Assembly (NCBI GenBank): GCA_943845485.1 | Contig: CALTNV010000154.1 | Location: forward strand, 1-14,952 | Reading direction: 5' to 3' | Length of the DNA: 14,952 nucleotides | Origin: an uncultured Flavobacteriales bacterium | GTDB lineage: Bacteria; Bacteroidota; Bacteroidia; Flavobacteriales; CALTNV01 | In this document: one piece after another, positions 1 to 4,971 of the stretch | Layout of the letters: each line of letters opens with the position of its first letter | Numbering within the stretch: position 1 is the first letter of the stretch | Program-made: the position numbers and the translations under genes | Notes under the pieces: generated by a model | Seen by the model: the letters and a program-made list of their open reading frames with translations, nothing else | Database searches by the model: none | What the model was told of the DNA's origin: nothing

Positions 1-410
1 CCTGGATTTAAAGTCACTAACTGAGCGTCAACATCTAAATATGTAAAGCTTAGATCTGAAGTAATATCAATATCTTTTAATGGTGCTATAGGATATGGTA
101 AGTAATCTGAACATTCAACTCCAGCATAAAGAGTATTAAATTGTAAAAAATTAAAAGCAACAGTACTTTCGGATAAAGGAACATTTAAGTTTAAAAACCA
201 TTCATTATATTTCACAGAATCTGATCCATATAAAGTAGTACCTATCACATAATCTGCTCCAAGATTAGTAATACTATTTAAACTTAAATCAATCCCACTA
301 ACATTATAAACAACATCATTGCTACCACAAGGTTTTTTGCAAGATGTAAAAAACAATAATGCAATGGCAATAACAAAACTTAGGTTAGAAATGAATTTTA
401 TTGGTTTCAT
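1..410 (-). CDS. Secreted lipoprotein of unknown function (C-terminus cut off by window edge)
   Basis: An open frame of 136 codons runs from an ATG at 410 leftward to the window edge without a stop, so the C-terminus is missing. The N-terminus is a classic lipoprotein signal: a short basic start (MKPIKF), a hydrophobic stretch at about residues 10-21, and a lipobox FTSC with the lipidated cysteine at residue 24, followed by Lys-Lys. Signal peptidase II processing and membrane anchoring follow from family knowledge. The mature part contains two more cysteines (residues 28 and about 101) and has a beta-rich, polar character. I recognise no domain in the visible part. It lies 76 bp downstream of the pfkB-family gene on the same strand. 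I see no convincing promoter or terminator between them, so co-transcription is possible. The reading frame is secure; the function is unknown. Confidence 0.8.
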   Translation of the reverse strand, partial: MKPIKFISNLSFVIAIALLFFTSCKKPCGSNDVVYNVSGIDLSLNSITNLGADYVIGTTLYGSDSVKYNEWFLNLNVPLSESTVAFNFLQFNTLYAGVECSDYLPYPIAPLKDIDITSDLSFTYLDVDAQLVTLNP

Positions 411-486
411 AATAAGTAGGTATTTGATTTTGAATGTCCGTAATTTACAAAATTTAACGATGATAATCTACTAATTTTATTAAAAT

Positions 487-1407
487 CTATTTTGAAAAAC
501 TAAAATCTGTCATTTTAACAAATTCATTCATTCTTTCATAAATAACTTCATGAGTTAAATTTTCTATAGCTTCTGTACCAAATTTTTGAACGCAAAAAGA
601 AGCTAATGTAGATCCCATTACAATAGCTCTTTTCATATTTTCAAAACTGATATCATCAGTGTAAGCTAAATAACCAATAAAACCACCCGCAAAAGTATCT
701 CCAGCTCCAGTTGGATCAAAAACTTCTTCTAATGGTAATGCAGGAACATAAAACATATCATTATCATCAAACAATAAAGCTCCGTGTTCTCCTTTTTTAA
801 TAATTAAATGAGAAGGGCCCATAGCTAATATTTTTTTAGCTGCTTTAACTAAACTATACTCTCCGGATAATTGTCTTGCTTCTTCATCATTAATAGTTAG
901 AACATCAACTTTTTCTACAACAGCTTTTAAATCATCTAAAGCAACATCCATCCAAAAATTCATGGTATCTAATACAATTAACTTAGGTCTATCTTTTAAA
1001 TTATTGATAACCTGTAACTGAAGAGCAGGAGTAACATTACCCAACATTAAATAATCAGTATTTTGATAACTATTTGGAATAATAGGATTAAAACTTTCTA
1101 ATACATTTAATTCAGTTATTAACGTATCTCTAGAGTTCATATCATTATGATATTTCCCAGACCAGAAAAAAGATTTTTCTCCTTCTTTAATTTGTAAACC
1201 ATCAGTATTTACGCCTTTATTTTGTAATAAATTTATTTTTGATTGTGGAAAATCATCACCAACAACACTTATAATATTCTGATTTTTAACAAAGTAAGAA
1301 GCTGATAAAGCAATATAAGTTGCAGCTCCACCAATTATTTTATCCGTTTTCCCAAAAGGAGTTTCAATTGCATCAAAAGCAACAGTACCAACAGTTAATA
1401 AATTCAT
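487..1407 (-). CDS. PfkB-family carbohydrate/nucleoside kinase
   Basis: This 306-aa protein is a ribokinase/PfkB-fold kinase, which transfers phosphate from ATP to a sugar, nucleoside or related small alcohol in the cytoplasm. Visible signatures are the N-terminal Gly-rich substrate loop (GGAATY, residues 26-31), an NDEE segment at 173-176, and the C-terminal family signature DPTGAGDTFAGGF at 231-243. That signature includes the anion-hole GAGD, and Asp237 is the expected catalytic base. The length is normal for the family. The start is supported by the N-terminal beta strand (MNLLTVGTVAFD) and by a promoter -7 box ending 24 nt upstream. The substrate cannot be read from the sequence: close Bacteroidota relatives are usually called only sugar kinase or PfkB-family kinase, so no gene symbol is given. 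It is transcribed divergently from the tRNA-Asn pair. Confidence 0.9.
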   Translation of the reverse strand: MNLLTVGTVAFDAIETPFGKTDKIIGGAATYIALSASYFVKNQNIISVVGDDFPQSKINLLQNKGVNTDGLQIKEGEKSFFWSGKYHNDMNSRDTLITELNVLESFNPIIPNSYQNTDYLMLGNVTPALQLQVINNLKDRPKLIVLDTMNFWMDVALDDLKAVVEKVDVLTINDEEARQLSGEYSLVKAAKKILAMGPSHLIIKKGEHGALLFDDNDMFYVPALPLEEVFDPTGAGDTFAGGFIGYLAYTDDISFENMKRAIVMGSTLASFCVQKFGTEAIENLTHEVIYERMNEFVKMTDFSFSK

Positions 1408-1430
1408 TTTCTTTTTTTTTATATTTTATG

Positions 1431-1438
1431 CAAATATA
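1431..1438 (-). promoter_or_regulatory. Promoter -7 box for the PfkB-family kinase
   Basis: On the minus strand this reads TATATTTG, an exact match to the Bacteroidota sigma-ABfr -7 consensus TAnnTTTG. It ends 24 nt before the kinase ATG, which would give a short leader. No exact TTTG -33 element stands at the expected 19-nt spacing, only a T-rich stretch. The box lies 1 nt from the divergent -33 element of the tRNA promoter, so the two promoters are back to back. Confidence 0.55.
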
Positions 1439-1439
1439 C

Positions 1440-1470
1440 TTTGTATTTTGAAATAAAACTATTAGTTTTG
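1440..1470 (+). promoter_or_regulatory. Consensus Bacteroidota promoter driving the tRNA-Asn pair
   Basis: A TTTG -33 element at 1440-1443 is followed after exactly 19 nt by TAGTTTTG at 1463-1470, a full match to TTTG-N19-TAnnTTTG, the primary promoter form in Bacteroidota. The -7 box ends 19 nt before the first base of the mature tRNA, so the primary transcript would have a leader of only about 12-15 nt. This is a near-perfect promoter, as expected for a stable RNA operon. Confidence 0.8.
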
Positions 1471-1489
1471 CAACGCTTTTAGTAAAAAA

Positions 1490-1563
1490 GCTTCTTTAGC
1501 TCAGTTGGTTAGAGCATCTGACTGTTAATCAGAGGGTCCTTGGTTCGAGCCCAAGAAGAAGCG
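1490..1563 (+). tRNA. tRNA-Asn (anticodon GTT), copy 1
   Basis: The 74-nt sequence folds into a complete cloverleaf. The acceptor stem GCTTCTT/AAGAAGC pairs over 7 bp. The D arm is GCTC/GAGC with the GG-containing loop AGTTGGTTA. The anticodon stem TCTGA/TCAGA carries the loop CTGTTAA with anticodon GTT at 1524-1526. The variable region has 5 nt, and the T arm is CTTGG/CCAAG with loop TTCGAGC. The discriminator base is G at 1563. It is followed by CAA, so the CCA tail is not fully encoded and must be added after transcription, as is common in Bacteroidota. It shares a promoter at 1440-1470 and a terminator at 1671-1705 with the second copy. Confidence 0.98.
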
Positions 1564-1594
1564 CAAAATTTAAATACTATTTTACTGAAGCACT

Positions 1595-1668
1595 GCTTCT
1601 TTAGCTCAGTTGGTTAGAGCATCTGACTGTTAATCAGAGGGTCCTTGGTTCGAGCCCAAGAAGAAGCG
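1595..1668 (+). tRNA. tRNA-Asn (anticodon GTT), copy 2
   Basis: This gene is identical over all 74 nt to the copy at 1490-1563, with the same cloverleaf and with anticodon GTT at 1629-1631. It is separated from copy 1 by a 31-nt AT-rich spacer with no promoter of its own, so the two are probably cut from one precursor. The flanking GCGCAAAA after the acceptor stem is also shared, which points to a recent tandem duplication or continued gene conversion. CCA is not encoded. The transcript ends at a strong intrinsic terminator that begins 3 nt after the gene. Confidence 0.98.
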
Positions 1669-1670
1669 CA

Positions 1671-1705
1671 AAAAGTCTTAAAGTTTACTTTAAGACTTTT
1701 TTTTT
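1671..1705 (+). terminator. Intrinsic terminator of the tRNA-Asn operon
   Basis: A perfect 13-bp stem (AAAAGTCTTAAAG at 1671-1683 with CTTTAAGACTTTT at 1688-1700) closes a 4-nt TTTA loop, and an unbroken T-run extends to 1705. This is a textbook rho-independent terminator placed directly after the second tRNA. Confidence 0.93.
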
Positions 1706-1717
1706 GCTCTAAATATT

Positions 1718-1725
1718 TATATTTG
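1718..1725 (+). promoter_or_regulatory. Promoter -7 box for the SDR gene
   Basis: TATATTTG is an exact match to TAnnTTTG and ends 19 nt before the dehydrogenase ATG. The expected -33 position falls in the 3' arm of the tRNA terminator and has no exact TTTG, so this rests on the -7 element and its position only. Confidence 0.5.
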
Positions 1726-1744
1726 AGTAAATAAAATAAATTAT

Positions 1745-2506
1745 ATGAAAACAATATTAATTACTGGGGCAACAAGTGGAATAGGAGAGGCTTGTGCAAT
1801 TAAATTTGCAGAAAATAATTGTCATTTAATTTTAACAGGTAGAAGAGAAAATAGACTTAATGACTTATCAAAAAAATTATCTTGTTTTAATATAAAAATA
1901 ACAACATTATGTTTTGATGTGAAAAACAGAGAAGAAACAATTAATAAATTAACAAAAATATTAAAAGAACAACCCGTTAATATTTTAATAAATAATGCTG
2001 GTTTAGCTGCAGGAAGAAACCCAATTGATAGTGCAAGTATTGATGATTTTGATAATATGATTGATACTAACATTAAAGGTTTGCTTTATGTTACAAAAGC
2101 AACTATTCCATTTTTAAAAAAACAAAATAAAGGACATATATTTAATATAGCTTCAGTTGCAGGTAAATATGCATATGCAAACGGTAATGTTTATTGCGCT
2201 AGTAAACACGCTGTAGATGCATTATCTAAAACAATGAGGATAGATTTATTACCATACAATATAAAAGTAACTAATATTGCTCCGGGAGCAGTAGAAACAG
2301 AATTTTCATTAGTTAGATTCAAAGGTGATAAACAAAAAGCAGAAAATATATATAAAGGATTTACCCCATTAAAAGCTAAAGATATAGCAGAGGTGATTTA
2401 TTTTACAAGTACACAACCAGATCATGTTTGTTTAAGTGACATTACCATCACACCTACCGCTCAAGCAGATGTAAATAATATCATAAAAAAAGAGGCTGAT
2501 AAATAA
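1745..2506 (+). CDS. Classical short-chain dehydrogenase/reductase (YdfG-like)
   Basis: This 253-aa cytoplasmic oxidoreductase has every classical SDR landmark: the Rossmann motif TGATSGIG at residues 7-14, the NNAG motif at 83-86, and the catalytic tetrad Asn109, Ser137, Tyr150 and Lys154 (YCASK). The PGAVETEF segment follows at 180-187. The pair Arg33-Arg34 after the second beta strand suggests NADP(H) preference, by analogy with NADP-dependent SDRs. Overall length and motif wording resemble the YdfG group (NADP-dependent 3-hydroxy acid, serine or allo-threonine dehydrogenases), but the substrate is inferred, so no symbol is assigned. It appears monocistronic, between the tRNA terminator and its own terminator, whose hairpin includes the stop codon. 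The start is the only Met ahead of the first beta strand, and it has an A/T-rich leader without a Shine-Dalgarno sequence. Confidence 0.92.
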   Translation: MKTILITGATSGIGEACAIKFAENNCHLILTGRRENRLNDLSKKLSCFNIKITTLCFDVKNREETINKLTKILKEQPVNILINNAGLAAGRNPIDSASIDDFDNMIDTNIKGLLYVTKATIPFLKKQNKGHIFNIASVAGKYAYANGNVYCASKHAVDALSKTMRIDLLPYNIKVTNIAPGAVETEFSLVRFKGDKQKAENIYKGFTPLKAKDIAEVIYFTSTQPDHVCLSDITITPTAQADVNNIIKKEADK

Positions 2507-2518
2507 GCCTCTTTTTTT
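2485..2518. terminator. Bidirectional intrinsic terminator between the SDR and rprY genes
   Basis: The arms AAAAAAAGAGGCT (2485-2497) and AGCCTCTTTTTTT (2506-2518) pair over 13 bp around an 8-nt loop GATAAATA. The 3' arm ends in T7, and the complementary strand also ends in T7, so it can stop transcription from both converging genes. The stop codon of the SDR gene (2504-2506) lies in the loop and the first base of the 3' arm, so the terminator begins inside coding sequence. The response regulator stop at 2537 lies 18 nt away on the other side. Confidence 0.88.
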
Positions 2519-2536
2519 ATGATTAAAAATCGTAAA

Positions 2537-3235
2537 TTATTCATTTACTAAAAGTTTAAAACCATTACCATGTACAGTAACAATTTCTACATTTTCATCA
2601 TCTTTAAAATATTTTCTTAGCTTAGAAATATAAACATCCATACTTCTACCACGATAATAATCATCATCACCCCAAACCTTTATTAAAGCTTCATTTCTGT
2701 CTAATAATTGTCCAAAACCTTTTTTACACATTAGTTTTAACAACTCATTTTCTTTAGTTGTTAATTTCGTTTCTTGCCCATTAATAACTAAAGTTTGTTT
2801 TAAGGCATTAAAATGAAATTTACCAATATCATAATCAAACACCTCTTCTTTAGATCCTAAAGCTCCTGAACGTCTTAATATTGCTTCAATACGAGCTATT
2901 AATTCATCCATACTGAATGGTTTTTTCATATAATCATCAGCACCTACCTCAAAACCTTTTAAAGTATCTTCTTTTAAAGATTTAGCAGTTAAAAATAATA
3001 TTGGAACTTCTTTATTTATATCTCTTACTGAACTAGCTAGAGAAAACCCATCTAGTTTCGGCATCATCACATCAAGAATTAAAAAATCATAAGAATTATG
3101 TTTAAAAGCATCTAAGCCTTTTTGACCATCATTCATTAATTCAACATTAAATCCTTTCAAGGATAGATATTCGTGAAGCATTCCTCCTAAATTAGGATCA
3201 TCTTCAACTAATAAAATATTAAGTTTTTTTTCCAT
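2537..3235 (-). CDS. rprY: OmpR/PhoB-type response regulator, RprY-like
   Basis: This 232-aa regulator has an N-terminal receiver domain (about residues 4-120). It shows the acidic pocket Glu11-Asp12-Asp13, phosphoacceptor Asp55 in FLILDVMMPKLDG, switch Thr83 and Lys105 in the KKPF motif. The C-terminal winged-helix DNA-binding domain (about 132-230) has a recognition-helix region RGRSMDVYISKLRK at 195-208 and a wing ending VHGNGFKLL. The wording of both domains matches RprY of Bacteroides and Porphyromonas as I recall it. The gene starts 2 nt after the histidine kinase stop, so the pair is probably translationally coupled, and the kinase is the expected phosphodonor. In this phylum RprY is connected to envelope and stress responses; the targets here are not visible. 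A likely bidirectional terminator follows it. The family assignment is secure; the symbol is by resemblance. Confidence 0.9.
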   Translation of the reverse strand: MEKKLNILLVEDDPNLGGMLHEYLSLKGFNVELMNDGQKGLDAFKHNSYDFLILDVMMPKLDGFSLASSVRDINKEVPILFLTAKSLKEDTLKGFEVGADDYMKKPFSMDELIARIEAILRRSGALGSKEEVFDYDIGKFHFNALKQTLVINGQETKLTTKENELLKLMCKKGFGQLLDRNEALIKVWGDDDYYRGRSMDVYISKLRKYFKDDENVEIVTVHGNGFKLLVNE

Positions 3236-3237
3236 AG

Positions 3238-4854
3238 TTATATTTTTGATTTTTTTGGTAATACTATTTTAAAAGTAGAACCAATATTAAATTGACTTGA
3301 TACATGAATACTTCCTCCATGTAAATCAATAATAGACTTGGCATAAGATAAACCCAAACCAAAACCTTTTACATTATGTAAATCTCCTTCAGGAACTCTG
3401 AATAATTTTTCAAATATATGATATTGATTTTCTTTTGCTACACCAATACCTTTATCTTTAAATAAAATTTCAATATTACTTCCTTTATCTAACAATTCTA
3501 TATTTATATCAACTCTATCTTCTGGAGAGTATTTAATCGCATTGTCCAATAAATTATAAAAAACATTTGTAAGGTGAATCATATCACCATTAAAAATAAC
3601 AGGTGTTTTATTTGTATTGTAAGATATTTGACCGTTTAGTTTATTAACTTTTATTGATTCGCTATCATAAATAGAAATTAAGATTTTATTTAAATCAATA
3701 TCTTCCCTATACAATGTTAATGTACCTTCTTCTAATATAGCAGATTGTAAAACATTATCAACTAAAACTTTTAAACGGGTATTTTCTTGATTAATTATAT
3801 TTAAAAACCTATTTCTACTATTCTCCATACAGTTTAAAGATGGATCAGATAACGCTTCTGTAGCTAAAGAAATTGTTGCTATAGGAGTTTTAAGTTCATG
3901 AGTCATATTATTGATAAAATCATTTTTTATCACTCTTAATTTTTCGGCTTTCAAAATTCTTGTTAAAGAATAATAGAAAGCATAAGAAATAATTAAAATC
4001 AATACAATTGATAAAACAATCATTAACCAACTTTGCTTAATCAAAAAAGTTTTTAATGATAAAAAACGAACACTAATAAAATATTGAGAGGGAAGAATAT
4101 CATTAGGATATAAATTATGTAAATATTGATCATCAAAATCTGTATTTAAAGAAGATTCTGAAGAATTTAATAAAACTTTATTCATGTTATCAAGAATCAC
4201 AAAATGATACCCTAAATGAATACCATGCAATGAAAATTGCTCCCTAAGTAAAGTGTCTAAAAGTTTAATATCTAATCGATCTGATATAGAAATATTTTTA
4301 TTATTATTTCTAAATTGACCAATAATATCATTAATTAACATAGCTTGATTCTGAAAACTATATTGTTCTTTACCATAATCAAAATAATCATTTATAGCGG
4401 TATCAGAAGCATTAATATCTAAAACAATATTTTCATTTTCAGTGTAAACAATTTCATTTGAATTTTTCTTAAACTCTTTAACTAAAGAGATAGACTTAAC
4501 CCCAGAATTTGTATCAACATAATTATATTCTGTAACTCTAACTTTATATCCATCACCATCTTTTAAAACAGCAGTGTCTCTATCAACAACTATATTTTTT
4601 TTAAAAGATGAACCTATCTCAGAGGAGATTAAAACCTTAGAAGCTAATTGAGAGTTCTTGATACGGTAAAACATTTCTGATTTCTCATATTTTAATACAG
4701 CTTCATCAATAGCTTTTCTGGCTTCAGAGTTAAATTCAATTTCATTTAACTCAAAAGCATGTTTAACCCAGTATATTTGAATAAATATTAAACCTATTAA
4801 TGCTAAAGTTATAAATACAAAAAATGATTTTAAATGTATATATTTCAAGTTCAT
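3238..4854 (-). CDS. rprX: Membrane sensor histidine kinase, RprX-like
   Basis: This 538-aa sensor kinase sits in the inner membrane. TM1 spans about residues 10-29 and TM2 about 275-297, leaving a periplasmic sensor region of about 245 residues (30-274) that I do not recognise. The cytoplasmic part has a HisKA domain with phosphoacceptor His319 in THELKTP, followed by a HATPase_c domain. That domain shows an N box at 434-442 with Asn438, a G1 box DKGIG at 467-471, an F box FEKLF at 481-485, and a G2 box GFGLGLSY at 497-504. Only about 20 residues separate TM2 from the H box, so no HAMP domain fits between them. It is the first gene of a two-gene operon with the response regulator 2 nt downstream, and its promoter must lie in the divergent intergenic region at 4855-4971. 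The kinase function is certain; the RprX name rests on the partner and general resemblance. Confidence 0.88.
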   Translation of the reverse strand: MNLKYIHLKSFFVFITLALIGLIFIQIYWVKHAFELNEIEFNSEARKAIDEAVLKYEKSEMFYRIKNSQLASKVLISSEIGSSFKKNIVVDRDTAVLKDGDGYKVRVTEYNYVDTNSGVKSISLVKEFKKNSNEIVYTENENIVLDINASDTAINDYFDYGKEQYSFQNQAMLINDIIGQFRNNNKNISISDRLDIKLLDTLLREQFSLHGIHLGYHFVILDNMNKVLLNSSESSLNTDFDDQYLHNLYPNDILPSQYFISVRFLSLKTFLIKQSWLMIVLSIVLILIISYAFYYSLTRILKAEKLRVIKNDFINNMTHELKTPIATISLATEALSDPSLNCMENSRNRFLNIINQENTRLKVLVDNVLQSAILEEGTLTLYREDIDLNKILISIYDSESIKVNKLNGQISYNTNKTPVIFNGDMIHLTNVFYNLLDNAIKYSPEDRVDINIELLDKGSNIEILFKDKGIGVAKENQYHIFEKLFRVPEGDLHNVKGFGLGLSYAKSIIDLHGGSIHVSSQFNIGSTFKIVLPKKSKI

Positions 4855-4894
4855 AAGATGAAATTATATATTTTAAAAGAAAATAGATTAGTTG

Positions 4895-4923
4895 TTAACT
4901 AGAATTAACAGCAAGCTAGTTAA
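4895..4923. repeat. Inverted repeat in the rprX/DUF4175 divergent intergenic region (possible operator)
   Basis: TTAACTAG at 4895-4902 and CTAGTTAA at 4916-4923 are perfect 8-bp inverted arms with a 13-nt spacer, so the dyad centres are about two helical turns apart. It lies between two divergent genes in a 117-bp gap and would overlap the -33 region of the rightward gene's weak promoter. It could be a regulator-binding site (auto-regulation by the response regulator is a natural guess) or a weak RNA hairpin. In such AT-rich DNA an 8-bp dyad can also arise by chance. Confidence 0.4.
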
Positions 4924-4942
4924 TAAGCTAAAGACATAGAAT

Positions 4943-4950
4943 TAATTTAG
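4943..4950 (+). promoter_or_regulatory. Weak candidate -7 box for the DUF4175-ybeY-mnmG block
   Basis: TAATTTAG differs by one base from TAnnTTTG and ends 21 nt before the ATG at 4972. No TTTG is present at the -33 position. It is reported because some promoter is needed here to start the long plus-strand block, and this is the best match I see. Confidence 0.25.
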
Positions 4951-4971
4951 TAAAATCGTGAAGCGAAAAAA

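Noticed and set aside
421..452. Promoter for the left-edge lipoprotein gene
   Set aside because: A minus-strand TTTG at 448-451 exists, but no TAnnTTTG element stands at the right spacing.
1490..1668. Duplicated tRNA-Asn read as an integration (att) scar of a mobile element
   Set aside because: Both copies are complete and share one promoter and terminator. No integrase or phage-like gene is nearby, and a 31-nt spacer leaves no room for an element.
1822..2073. Open frame of 83 codons on the minus strand inside the SDR gene
   Set aside because: It lies fully antisense to a gene with complete catalytic motifs and has only low-complexity content.
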